Below, in pieces: positions 23,904 through 32,616 of a DNA stretch of 64,000 bases. The first letter of the stretch is position 1, and the number at the start of each line of letters is the position of its first letter. The position numbers were made by a program, and so were the translations under genes. Source of the stretch: JAYFQE01 sp034927345 (lineage in GTDB: Bacteria; Bacillota; Clostridia; Saccharofermentanales; UBA5734); NCBI GenBank assembly GCA_034927345.1, contig JAYFQE010000002.1:1-64000 (forward strand), written 5' to 3'. The notes beneath the pieces are model-generated. The model did no database searches, was not told where the DNA came from, and saw only the letters and a program-made list of their open reading frames with translations.

Positions 23904-25553
23904 ATGCAACCTATTTTTATCGGCGGAGCCTGGCCATATGCCAACGGTTCTCTGCACATCGGCCAGATTGCGGCTTTATTGCCGGGGGATGTTCTGGCGC
24001 GTTACTTTCGGCAGAAAGGGCATCCGGTTCTTTATGTATCCGGTTCCGACTGTCACGGCACGCCGATTGCTGTCCGCGCGGCCCGCGAGAATCGGCAGCC
24101 CGGTGAAATCGCATCGTATTACCATCAGGAATTTACAACAGTTTTCGACCGCCTGGGCTTCTCTTATGACTGTTATAGCCGGACGGATCAGCCGCAGCAT
24201 GCCGAATTGGTGCAAGAAGTATTTTTAACTTTGCTGGAAAAGGATTTGCTGGAAAAAAGATCAGTCAACCAGGTTTATTGCAGCCACTGCCGGCGTTTCC
24301 TGCCGGACCGGTATGTGGAAGGCCGGTGTCCCCGCTGCGGCGCCCAGGCGCGGGGCGATCAATGTGATGCATGCACCGGCATCCTCGATCCACAGGAACT
24401 GATCGATCCGCGATGCAAGTTATGCGGCCAGCCGACGACTTTGCGCCGTTCGGAACACTATTTCTTCCGATTATCAAATTTCCAGACCAGCCTGACGCGT
24501 TATCTGGATGAGGTGGAATCAGGATACCGGACCAATGCCCGTAATGAAACCAGACGTTATTTGCAGGAAAAACTGCCTGACCGTGCCGCGACGCGGGATC
24601 TGGACTGGGGTATCCCGGTGCCGGTATCCGGTTTTTCCGGCAAGTGCATCTATGTCTGGATCGACGCGGTATTGGGCTATCTTTCGGCAAGCCGGCGGTG
24701 GAGCCGGGAAACAGGCTTGGATTGGCGGCCTTTCTGGGCCGACGGCGCTCAAGCCTGGTATGTTCACGGTAAAGACAATATACCCTTTCACAGCTTGATC
24801 CTGCCGGCTCTGCTAGAAGGCTATGACCCCGGGCTGAAGAAACCAGATCATCTTCTTTCATCAGAATATATGACGCTGGAAGGCCGGAAAATTTCAACCA
24901 GCCAAAACTGGGCGATTTGGATTCTGGATCTGCTTGATCAAGTCCCGGCAGATTCCATCCGCTATTTTCTATTGTCCAATAATCCGGAAAAGCGGGATGC
25001 CGATTTCTCCTGGCCGTCTTTTTTGAACAGTCATAATGGCGAACTCCTGGGTGCTCTGGGCAATCTGGTCAACCGTACGCTGCAGTTTATTAAGAAATAT
25101 CGTGATGGCGTGACGCTCAATGAACCGTGCGACCCGGCGATCTGGGAGAATATTGCCGCCAGTTATCGCGACTGCGGCGGGCTTCTGGAACAAGGCGAGA
25201 TCAAAGCCTCACTGGAGCGCGCCTTTAAATTGGTGCGACAACTCAACAAGTATTTTGATCAGACTAAACCCTGGCTGACCCGCGATGATGATCCTAACGC
25301 CTGCGATCAGGCTCTGGCGACCTGCCTGCACGGTCTGGCTAATTTGTCGCAGTTGCTGGCTCCTTTTCTGCCTTTTACCTGTCAGAAAATCCGTCAGGAC
25401 CTCCAGCTGCCGGAACCACCCGGCTGGGAACCCGTAAACTGCCCGTGCGGACGAATTCTCGGCGATATCACCATCCTCTTTCCCCGCCTGGATGCCGGCG
25501 AATTTGGCGGCGGTGCACTTTTGTGCGATAATAAAGCCATAGCAGTCAAGTAG
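23904..25553 (+). CDS. metG: Methionyl-tRNA synthetase, short two-zinc form
   Basis: A protein of 549 residues from the ATG at 23904, with GAGGAGG eight bases before it. It charges tRNA with methionine. The HIGH-like motif is HIGQ (residues 18-21) and the KMSKS-like motif is KISTS (329-333). Four Cys pairs (C126/C129, C142/C145, C154/C157, C171/C174) form the two-zinc knuckle insert of the Escherichia coli/archaeal type. The C-terminal tRNA-binding domain found in many MetRS is missing; the protein ends after the anticodon-binding helices. It is governed by the T-box upstream. Whether this is the only MetRS of the cell cannot be told from this window. Confidence 0.93.
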   Translation: MQPIFIGGAWPYANGSLHIGQIAALLPGDVLARYFRQKGHPVLYVSGSDCHGTPIAVRAARENRQPGEIASYYHQEFTTVFDRLGFSYDCYSRTDQPQHAELVQEVFLTLLEKDLLEKRSVNQVYCSHCRRFLPDRYVEGRCPRCGAQARGDQCDACTGILDPQELIDPRCKLCGQPTTLRRSEHYFFRLSNFQTSLTRYLDEVESGYRTNARNETRRYLQEKLPDRAATRDLDWGIPVPVSGFSGKCIYVWIDAVLGYLSASRRWSRETGLDWRPFWADGAQAWYVHGKDNIPFHSLILPALLEGYDPGLKKPDHLLSSEYMTLEGRKISTSQNWAIWILDLLDQVPADSIRYFLLSNNPEKRDADFSWPSFLNSHNGELLGALGNLVNRTLQFIKKYRDGVTLNEPCDPAIWENIAASYRDCGGLLEQGEIKASLERAFKLVRQLNKYFDQTKPWLTRDDDPNACDQALATCLHGLANLSQLLAPFLPFTCQKIRQDLQLPEPPGWEPVNCPCGRILGDITILFPRLDAGEFGGGALLCDNKAIAVK

Positions 25554-25589
25554 CTGGTTTTCCCACCCGGCAAGCGGAGGATCATCAAG

Positions 25590-26936
25590 ATGACAGTAAA
25601 AAAACGGCCATTATTACGAACAGGGCTGAGTATCGGCCTTTGTCTGGCTGTTTTGCTGCTGTCCGGTCTGACCGCCGGCTGTCTGGCTGGCTGGCCCTAT
25701 GATTATATCAGCGACCGGCCGGCTTTATCATCCGAAACAACGGAATCAGCGCCGGCATGGACCGGCAGCCAGACCGGGACAGCAACGTCCGGCTTGGCAT
25801 CCGGTTCGGCGGCATCGCCGGCTGTACCGACGAATGCCGCAGCCACAGCCGGCGAAACGACGGCCGGCTGTATTCCGGCCGATCCGACCCGGCTGGACGC
25901 TTGTTTTGATGAACAAGCGACGCAGCTGCTGCTGCAGGGTTTGCTGCAGCGTAAGGATGAAATCAAGCTCGATCAGGCGTTTGCGGCTTATCAGATTGAC
26001 GAGGATCATGTTCAGGACGCCATATCGCAGGTATTCAACCTTTATCAAACCGTATGCCGGCAGCATCCGGAATACTTTTATCTGGATGGTTCGGCGGAAG
26101 TCCAGTATACCTTGGTCCAGGGCTTGAACAGCCGGATCAAAGCGATGAGCCTCAAACTCGATTACTGGGCCGATCTGGCCGGCCTCAGTCAGGCGCAGCT
26201 GACGCAGTTATCCGGCCAAGTCGACCAGGAAGCGGAAAAAATTGCGGCGCAAATTCGCCAGAAAACCATCGAACCCTGGGAACAACTCTCATTGCTGCAT
26301 GATCTGTTGATCCGGCGCATAGCCTACGATCCGGATGCCAGCCAGACGCATAACCGTGTCGACAGCGCGCTGCTGCAGCATGTGTCTCTGTGTCAGGGAT
26401 ATGCCCAGACCTATCAGCTGATCGGCCAAAAACTCGGATACGATGTCCGGTTGATCAGCGGTGAAGTTGACGGGGAGGGACATGCCTGGAATCTGGTTTA
26501 TCTGAACGGCGTTTTCTATCATGTTGACGTCACCTATGACGATCCGATACCAGACGGGGGAGCAGACAGCCCCCTGCGCCACTGCCACCTTTTTCGCTCA
26601 GATGCGCAGATGGCCGCGACCCATCAATGGGATCCGTCACAATATCCGGCGTGTCCGTCGGACGGCGTGTTTTACTTTACCGGGAATCACCTGACTGTAT
26701 CGGGACGGGATGAACTGGTGGAAAAACTGGATGATTTTTTAGATAACACGGATTTTTCAGACAATCGGACCCACCGTCTGGAACTTTTATATACCGGCAG
26801 CGATTCTCCGGATCAGGAGCAGCTGGAAAAAATTCTCAGTGATGCACTCCAGAAATATGCCGGCTCAAAGCCGATATATTACCGCGTTGACAGCAAAAAA
26901 TCGGTCGTCCTGATGGATGTGAGCACCCAGGCCTGA
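25590..26936 (+). CDS. Lipoprotein with transglutaminase-like domain
   Basis: A protein of 448 residues. A type II signal peptide ends in the lipobox LTAGC at about residue 31, followed by a Thr/Ala/Ser-rich linker. The transglutaminase-like triad is visible: Cys in VSLCQGYAQTYQLIGQKLGY, His in GEGHAWNLVYLNG, and Asp in FYHVDVTYDDP. Such extracellular anchored proteins are usually predicted proteases or peptidoglycan-linked enzymes; the function is unproven. AAGCGGAGG precedes the ATG. It sits between metG and buk on the same strand, 36 and 19 bases away, so it may share their transcript. Confidence 0.85.
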   Translation: MTVKKRPLLRTGLSIGLCLAVLLLSGLTAGCLAGWPYDYISDRPALSSETTESAPAWTGSQTGTATSGLASGSAASPAVPTNAAATAGETTAGCIPADPTRLDACFDEQATQLLLQGLLQRKDEIKLDQAFAAYQIDEDHVQDAISQVFNLYQTVCRQHPEYFYLDGSAEVQYTLVQGLNSRIKAMSLKLDYWADLAGLSQAQLTQLSGQVDQEAEKIAAQIRQKTIEPWEQLSLLHDLLIRRIAYDPDASQTHNRVDSALLQHVSLCQGYAQTYQLIGQKLGYDVRLISGEVDGEGHAWNLVYLNGVFYHVDVTYDDPIPDGGADSPLRHCHLFRSDAQMAATHQWDPSQYPACPSDGVFYFTGNHLTVSGRDELVEKLDDFLDNTDFSDNRTHRLELLYTGSDSPDQEQLEKILSDALQKYAGSKPIYYRVDSKKSVVLMDVSTQA

Positions 26937-26955
26937 GTCTGGAGGTGAACGGCAA

Positions 26956-28035
26956 ATGATCTTGTTTGTCCTCAATCCCGGATCGACTTCAACGAAAACG
27001 GCTTTGTTTCGGGATGGAAAATGTCTGTTCCGGGAAACGGCTTATCATTCGGACCGGCAGATACAAAAAGCGGTCCGGCTCGCCGATCAGCTGCCGATGC
27101 GTTTGACAGCTGTGAAGAAAGCCTATCTGGCGGCGCTAAACCAAGGGTCAGTCGATTCAGCGGAGGTCGATGCTTTTGTTGGCCGCGGCGGATTGCTGCA
27201 CAGCATACCCAGCGGTACTTACCGGGTCAATCAAGCCATGCTGGACGATCTTCATGCCGCGCGCTACGGCGAACATGCCAGCAACCTGGGCGCGATAATC
27301 GCCGCCCGTCTGGCCGAACCACTGGCTTGTCCGGCTTTTGTCGTCGATCCTCCGTCGGTTGATGAGATGGACAATCTGGCCCGTTATACCGGCCTGCCGA
27401 CGATCCGCCGGCGCTCGGCCTTTCATGCTTTAAATCAAAAAGCGGCCGCCCGGCTGGCGGCTGCCGGAATCGGCCGTTCCTATCAGGAATGCTCAATGAT
27501 TGTTGCACATTTAGGCGGCGGCATTTCTGTTGCAGCTCATCAAAACGGCCGGGTGATCGACGTTAACGACGCTCTTGAAGAAGGCCCGTTCTCGCCGGAA
27601 CGGGCCGGCAGTCTGCCTTCCTTGCAGCTGCTGGCCTTGATGTGCGAATCCGGGAAGTCGGTTCCGGACATGCAGCGCCTGTTAACGAGTCAAAGCGGCC
27701 TTTTCGCATACACCGGCACAACCGATTGCCGGATTGTCGAGGATCTGGCGCAAACCAGAATGGATTATCGGGAGCTTCTGCAGGCTATGGCTTATCAAAT
27801 TGCAAAATCGATCGCCGCCCTGTCTGCCAGCCTGTCCGGGCATGTCGATATGATTGTGTTAACCGGAGGCCTGGCTTATAGCCGGCTTATAACGGACTGG
27901 ATAAAAGAGCGGGTTTATTTTCTCGGGCCTATCCAGATTATTCCGGGGGAACATGAATTGGAAGCTTTGGCTGCGGGCGCTGAACGGGTATTGAGAGGTG
28001 AAGAAGAACCCCGGATTTACGAAAAGGAGGCATGA
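26956..28035 (+). CDS. buk: Butyrate kinase
   Basis: A protein of 359 residues in the acetokinase family. It makes ATP from butyryl phosphate and ADP, or works on branched acyl phosphates. Motifs include LNPGSTSTKTALF, GRGGLLHSIPSGTYRVN, VDPPSVDEM, RSAFHALNQKA, AHLGGGISVAAH and the adenosine-binding LTGGLAYSRLI. TGGAGG precedes the ATG. The stop overlaps the ptb start (ATGA). The order buk then ptb is the reverse of ptb-buk in Clostridium acetobutylicum. The downstream ilvN-like and azlCD genes raise the option that the substrates are branched-chain acyl groups. Confidence 0.93.
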   Translation: MILFVLNPGSTSTKTALFRDGKCLFRETAYHSDRQIQKAVRLADQLPMRLTAVKKAYLAALNQGSVDSAEVDAFVGRGGLLHSIPSGTYRVNQAMLDDLHAARYGEHASNLGAIIAARLAEPLACPAFVVDPPSVDEMDNLARYTGLPTIRRRSAFHALNQKAAARLAAAGIGRSYQECSMIVAHLGGGISVAAHQNGRVIDVNDALEEGPFSPERAGSLPSLQLLALMCESGKSVPDMQRLLTSQSGLFAYTGTTDCRIVEDLAQTRMDYRELLQAMAYQIAKSIAALSASLSGHVDMIVLTGGLAYSRLITDWIKERVYFLGPIQIIPGEHELEALAAGAERVLRGEEEPRIYEKEA

Positions 28036-28976
28036 CTGTGATTGGCAATCTTGATCAGATCGAAGATATTATCCGTGGCCGTCCTCCGGGACGAATTGCC
28101 GTGGCGGCGGCGCATGACGACCATGTTCTGCAGTCGGTCTATGAAGTTTATCGGAAAGGCTACGCTTATCCGATCCTGATCGGCGATAAAGAAAAAATCC
28201 TGCGGCTGGCCGATCAACTGTCATTGGATGTTTCGCCCTTGCCGATGATTAAAGAGCTGGATGAACGAAAAAGCGCGGAAATCGCTGTTAATCTGGTCAA
28301 TAACGCTGAAGCGGACACGATCATGAAAGGTCTTCTTCAGACAGCGGATCTGCTGAAAGCTGTTCTGGAGCGCGAAAAAGGCTTGCGATCCAATATGTTG
28401 ATCAGTCATGTCGGGCTCTATGAACTTGCCGGTTATCACAAATTGCTTTTCATAACAGATGCCGGCATTAATATTGCTCCGGATCTGAAACAAAAAGTGG
28501 AAATTATCCGCAATGCTCTGGATATAGCCCACGAATTGGGGATTGCCAGACCTAAAATAGCAGTCCTGGCAGCCGTGGAGACCGTCAACCCGGCCATGCC
28601 CAGCACATTGGACGCGGCAGCCCTGTCTAAAATGGCTCAGCGCGGCCAGATCCGGGATTGCTTGATCGATGGCCCTCTGGCTCTGGATAATGCGATTGAT
28701 CCAACTGCGGCCGTCCACAAGCAAATCATCAGCGAAGTCGCCGGCGATGCCGATATTCTCGTAGCGCCAGATATCGAAGCCGGCAATATTCTGGTTAAGT
28801 CGCTGGTCTTTTTATATCATGCCCGTTCCTGCGGCATGATTGCCGGCGCCCGCGTGCCTTTGATCGTTACTTCGCGCGCCGACAGCAGCGAGGCCAAGTA
28901 TTATTCGATTTTGCTGGCTTTGGCCATGCTCCGGCAGCCCGGCGCTGCCGATGCGCAAAGAAGGGAGCTGTTGTAA
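28032..28976 (+). CDS. ptb: Phosphate butyryltransferase
   Basis: A protein of 314 residues in the phosphate acetyl/butyryltransferase family, swapping CoA for phosphate on butyryl-CoA and related acyl-CoAs. It shows RIAVAAAHDDHVLQSV, YPILIGDKEKI, TIMKGLLQTADLLKAVL, SHVGLYE, ITDAGINIAPDLKQKVEII and the C-terminal DILVAPDIEAGNILVKSL. The start codon overlaps the buk stop by four bases and an AAGGAGG lies upstream. With Buk it forms the substrate-level ATP route of acyl-CoA fermentation. Confidence 0.93.
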   Translation: MTVIGNLDQIEDIIRGRPPGRIAVAAAHDDHVLQSVYEVYRKGYAYPILIGDKEKILRLADQLSLDVSPLPMIKELDERKSAEIAVNLVNNAEADTIMKGLLQTADLLKAVLEREKGLRSNMLISHVGLYELAGYHKLLFITDAGINIAPDLKQKVEIIRNALDIAHELGIARPKIAVLAAVETVNPAMPSTLDAAALSKMAQRGQIRDCLIDGPLALDNAIDPTAAVHKQIISEVAGDADILVAPDIEAGNILVKSLVFLYHARSCGMIAGARVPLIVTSRADSSEAKYYSILLALAMLRQPGAADAQRRELL

Positions 28977-29477
28977 GTGGCAGGTGCGAAAAAAACCATC
29001 ATCTCGGTCTGGGTCGAAGACAAGCCGGGCATTCTCTGGCATGTCACCCAATTATTTGGCGAACAGAACTACAACATCGAAAGCCTGGCTGTCGGCAGTA
29101 CTGAAAAACCGGGCATTGCCCGCATGACCATCATTGTGGCCGGCGATAACAGAGACGTTGATTCTGTTCTGAACCAATTGAACCGGATGGCTAATCTGGT
29201 CAAAGTCAAACAGATCGACAACGATGACTCGGTTTCCATGGAGCTGGCCTTGGTTATGGTCGACGCTCCGGATGAAAAGAAAACCGATATCATTAATCTG
29301 GTCAATGTTTTCCGCGCCCGTATTGTCGATGTGGCCAGCCATTCCATGACCGTGGCGGTTGCCGGCGCGCCGGTCAAACTTCAAGCTCTGATCGATCTGC
29401 TCAGGCCATTCGGCATCCAGGAAATTGTCCGTACAGGAACCGTTGCCATCGACCGCGGGAATAAAGAACTGTTCTAG
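28977..29477 (+). CDS. ilvN: Acetolactate synthase small (regulatory) subunit-like protein
   Basis: A protein of 166 residues starting with GTG directly after the ptb stop. The N-terminal ACT domain (ISVWVEDKPGILWHVTQLFGEQNYNIESLAVGSTEKPGIARMTIIV) is the valine-binding part of IlvN/IlvH. The C-terminal half (ELALVMVDAPDEKKTDIINLVNVFRARIVDVASHSMTVAVAGAPVKLQALIDLLRPFGIQEIVRTGTVAIDRG) matches the activator domain of these subunits. No ilvB catalytic gene is near, so it must act with a distant large subunit or have a separate sensing role. An AAGGGAG lies about ten bases upstream. Confidence 0.9.
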   Translation: MAGAKKTIISVWVEDKPGILWHVTQLFGEQNYNIESLAVGSTEKPGIARMTIIVAGDNRDVDSVLNQLNRMANLVKVKQIDNDDSVSMELALVMVDAPDEKKTDIINLVNVFRARIVDVASHSMTVAVAGAPVKLQALIDLLRPFGIQEIVRTGTVAIDRGNKELF

Positions 29478-29515
29478 GCCGATCGGTCATTCTCCTGGCA
29501 ATTTTACAGATTGTA

Positions 29516-29544
29516 TTGATCGTCGGAATCGTTTACTATATTGT
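29516..29544 (+). promoter_or_regulatory. Possible promoter of azlCD
   Basis: TTGATC (29516-29521) and TATTGT (29539-29544) stand 17 bases apart, about 47 bases before the TTG start of azlC. This suggests that azlCD can be expressed apart from buk-ptb-ilvN. Confidence 0.45.
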
Positions 29545-29590
29545 ACAGTTAACAATTGAACCCGGCAAACGCCCGACAAGGAGGATCCGC

Positions 29591-30313
29591 TTGAATAGAC
29601 GGCCGATGCTGATCAAAGCTCTGAAGATGGCGTTTCCCAGGACATTGCCGGTTTTAGCCGGATTTGCTTTCCTCGGCATTGCTTATGGCGTCCTGATGAG
29701 TACGAAAGGCTACGGCGCGGTGTGGTCGTTCCTCATGAGCGCGGCGGCTTTCTGCGGCAGCATGCAATTTGTGGCGATCACGCTGCTGACCAGCGCTTTT
29801 AATCCCTGGCTGGCTTTGGCTTTAACCCTGATTGTCAATGCCCGGCATTTGTTTTACGGCATCTCGCTGCTGGACCGTTACAAAGGTCTGGGCAAGCTTA
29901 AGCCTTTCTTGATTTTTACCTTATGTGATGAAACATTCTCTCTGGTCTGCAATACGGATGTCCCTGAAGGTATTGACCGCGGCGCTTTCTATTTTTTTAT
30001 ATCTCTGCTTGATTACAGTTATTGGGTTGTGGGCTCTCTGGTTGGCGGCCTGATCGGCAGCTTGATTCAAATCAGGATCGAAGGTCTCGATTTTGTTCTG
30101 ACTGCTTTATTCGTGGTGATTTTCCTTGACCAGTGGGAAAAACGGGAAAACCGTCCGGCCGCTGTTGTCGGCGTCGCCGGCGCAGTCTTCTGTCTTTTGA
30201 TTTTTGGACCGGACCGCTTTATGATCCCGGCTTTACTGACAATCACCCTGACACTTTATCTCGGCAGGCAGAAATTCGATAGACGTCAAATGGAGGAGAT
30301 TCGTAAACCATGA
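29591..30313 (+). CDS. azlC: AzlC-type branched-chain amino acid exporter subunit
   Basis: A protein of 240 residues from a TTG codon at 29591 with AAGGAGG about six bases upstream; the longer frame from 29516 has no site. Several membrane segments are present, with family motifs LPVLAGFAFLGIAYGVLMSTKGYG, GSMQFVAITLL, NARHLFYGISLLDRY and FLIFTLCDETFSL. AzlC together with the small AzlD exports branched-chain amino acids. azlD starts within its last codons (four-base overlap). Confidence 0.92.
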   Translation: MNRRPMLIKALKMAFPRTLPVLAGFAFLGIAYGVLMSTKGYGAVWSFLMSAAAFCGSMQFVAITLLTSAFNPWLALALTLIVNARHLFYGISLLDRYKGLGKLKPFLIFTLCDETFSLVCNTDVPEGIDRGAFYFFISLLDYSYWVVGSLVGGLIGSLIQIRIEGLDFVLTALFVVIFLDQWEKRENRPAAVVGVAGAVFCLLIFGPDRFMIPALLTITLTLYLGRQKFDRRQMEEIRKP

Positions 30314-30639
30314 TGCTGACTCCTCTGGAAACCATCCTGACCCTTGCCGTGATTACCGCGGGTACCATGGCAACCCGGTTTTTGCCATTTCTGATCTTTC
30401 CGGAAAATAAACCGGTACCGAAAATAGTCGCTTATCTGGGTCGGACCTTGCCTTGCGCAATGGCCGGTTTCCTGGTTGTCTACTGCCTGAAAAACGTATC
30501 CGTGCTGCAGGCGCCCTTCGGATTGCCGGAAACCGCAGCTCTGATCTGCATTATCGCCCTGCACCTGTGGAAACACAATGCCCTGCTCAGCATCGGCGTC
30601 GGTACGGCCGTGTATTGCCTTATCATCGGTATCCTCTGA
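30310..30639 (+). CDS. azlD: AzlD-type branched-chain amino acid exporter subunit
   Basis: A protein of 109 residues with four hydrophobic segments and the AzlD pattern TRFLPFLIFPENKPVPKIVAYLGRTLPCAMAGFLVVYCLKN. It is the usual small partner of AzlC. The start overlaps the azlC stop, and GGAGG lies about seven bases upstream. It converges on the ABC transporter operon, 34 bases away. Confidence 0.92.
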   Translation: MMLTPLETILTLAVITAGTMATRFLPFLIFPENKPVPKIVAYLGRTLPCAMAGFLVVYCLKNVSVLQAPFGLPETAALICIIALHLWKHNALLSIGVGTAVYCLIIGIL

Positions 30640-30672
30640 TAGAATATCAGATCCTTTTCCAGCTGGCAATTT

Positions 30673-32616
30673 CTAGCTGACAATCTCGAACTGGCTGTTA
30701 TACAAACTGGCATAAAAGCCATTGGCAGCTAAAAGATCAGTATGGCAGCCCTGTTCGACAATATCGCCGTCACGCATAACCAGGATCAGATCGGCATCGC
30801 GAATCGTCGAGAGCCGATGGGCGATGATGAAGCTGGTACGGTCTTTCATCAGGCGGACCATCGCTTTCTGGATCAGGACTTCGGTACGGGTATCAACTGA
30901 ACTGGTAGCTTCGTCGAGAATCAAAATTCTGGGGTCGGCTAATACGGCGCGGGCGATGGTCAACAGCTGTTTTTGGCCTTGCGAGATGTTGCTGGCTTCT
31001 TCATTGAGAACCAGATCATAGCCGTGCGGCAGGGTATGAATGAAGTGATCGGCGTAAGCGGTGCGGGCGGCGGCAACGACTTCGTCATCTGTGGCGCCGA
31101 GGCGTCCGTAGCGGATATTATCTTTGATGGTACCGTTAAAAAGCCAGGTGTCCTGAAGCACCATGCCAAATTGGCTGCGCAGGTCGGAACGGCTGAATGC
31201 CTTGATATCCGTGTCATCGAGGCGGATGCTGCCGCTGTTGACGTCGTAAAAGCGCATGAGCAATTTGACCATAGTTGTTTTGCCGGCGCCGGTCGGGCCG
31301 ACGATGGCGATTTTCTGACCAGGCCGGATTTGCGCGGAGAAGTCATGAATGATGGTTTTGTCCGGCAGATAGCCAAAGTGGACGTGATCGAACGCAACGG
31401 CGCCAGATAAGTCCTTGGTTGATGCCGGAACCGGAGCGTCAGGCTCTTCTTCGGCTTCGCCAAGGAATTCGAAAACACGCTCGGCGGCGGCCATCGTCGA
31501 CTGCAGGACATTGGCAATGCTGGCTACCTGCGCTATGGGCTGGGTGAAAGACCGGACATATTGAATAAAAGCCTGGATGTCTCCGACGCTGATCGCCTGG
31601 CGGATGGACAGCCAGCCGCCAAGAATGCAGACTGCGACATAACCGATATTGCCGATGAAGGTCATGACCGGCATCATCATACCGGAGAGAAATTGAGATT
31701 TCCAGGCCGAATCATAGAGCTGCTCATTCAAAACGCTGAACTTGCGGATCGATTGTTCTTCACCGTTGTAGGCCTTCATGACCAGATGGCCGCCATATAA
31801 TTCCTCGACATGGCCATTGACATGACCTAAAACTGTTTGCTGGCTGATAAAGAACTTTTGCGATTTTTTTACGACAAAAGTAACCAAAAACGCGGAAACA
31901 GGCAGGATCAGAAGGGCTGTCAGAGTCATTTGCCAGCTGATCGAAAACATCATGATCAGAACGCCGATCAAGGTTGTCAGGGAAGAGACGATCTGAGCCA
32001 GACTCTGATTCAAGGTGTTGCTGACCGTATCGACATCATTGGTCACCCGGGACAAGACTTCGCCATGAGTTTGATTATCAAAATAACCAAGCGGCATGCG
32101 GTTGATTTTCTGTGATATGTCCCGGCGGAATCTATAGCTGATTTTCATGGCCAGACCGGACATAATAAAGCCTTGTATATAATTAAAGACAGCGCTGACG
32201 GCATATAACCCCATCAGCCAGAGAATGATGTTGCCGATATAGGCGAAGTCGATCGACGCGCCGGCAGCGCCGCTCAATTTTGCTATCGCGCCTTCAAATA
32301 ACCGGGTTATGGCATGACCAAGAATTTTCGGGCCGACGATGGCAAAGACGGTGCTGCCAATTGCGAATATCAGAACGATAATGATCGAAATCCAATACGG
32401 TTTCAGGAATCGGAGTAAAGTCAGCATCGTTCCTTTGAAATCGCGCGCTTTTTCGCCGGGCATCATACCATGGCCGCCGGGACCGGGACCGGGACCTGGG
32501 CCTGGACCGCCAGCCGGTCCGCGCATAGCGGCAGGCCGATGCAAACGGCTTGTCTTGCCGGCAGCTGCCGATTTAATGCCTTGAGTCTTTTTTTGCTCGT
32601 TCAACACTCTGCTCAT
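30673..32616 (-). CDS. ABC exporter half-transporter (permease plus ATPase), second subunit
   Basis: A protein of 647 residues from the ATG at 32616, with GAGGAGG about ten bases upstream. The N-terminus has a basic linker with a Gly-Pro tract (GGPGPGPGPGPGGHG), then six membrane helices, then an ATPase domain: Walker A GPTGAGKTT, signature NISQGQKQ, Walker B ILILDEATSSVD and the His of the switch in IAHRLST. The ABC signature reads ISQGQ, not LSGGQ. The start overlaps the stop of the preceding gene (ATGA), so the pair is a translationally coupled heterodimeric exporter. The substrate is not evident; drugs or peptides are typical. Confidence 0.92.
   Translation of the reverse strand: MSRVLNEQKKTQGIKSAAAGKTSRLHRPAAMRGPAGGPGPGPGPGPGGHGMMPGEKARDFKGTMLTLLRFLKPYWISIIIVLIFAIGSTVFAIVGPKILGHAITRLFEGAIAKLSGAAGASIDFAYIGNIILWLMGLYAVSAVFNYIQGFIMSGLAMKISYRFRRDISQKINRMPLGYFDNQTHGEVLSRVTNDVDTVSNTLNQSLAQIVSSLTTLIGVLIMMFSISWQMTLTALLILPVSAFLVTFVVKKSQKFFISQQTVLGHVNGHVEELYGGHLVMKAYNGEEQSIRKFSVLNEQLYDSAWKSQFLSGMMMPVMTFIGNIGYVAVCILGGWLSIRQAISVGDIQAFIQYVRSFTQPIAQVASIANVLQSTMAAAERVFEFLGEAEEEPDAPVPASTKDLSGAVAFDHVHFGYLPDKTIIHDFSAQIRPGQKIAIVGPTGAGKTTMVKLLMRFYDVNSGSIRLDDTDIKAFSRSDLRSQFGMVLQDTWLFNGTIKDNIRYGRLGATDDEVVAAARTAYADHFIHTLPHGYDLVLNEEASNISQGQKQLLTIARAVLADPRILILDEATSSVDTRTEVLIQKAMVRLMKDRTSFIIAHRLSTIRDADLILVMRDGDIVEQGCHTDLLAANGFYASLYNSQFEIVS

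Noticed and set aside
32480..32520. Tandem repeat of CCGGGA/CCTGGG units
   Set aside because: It encodes the Gly-Pro linker of an ABC subunit in frame. It is short and gives no sign of a repeat array such as CRISPR.
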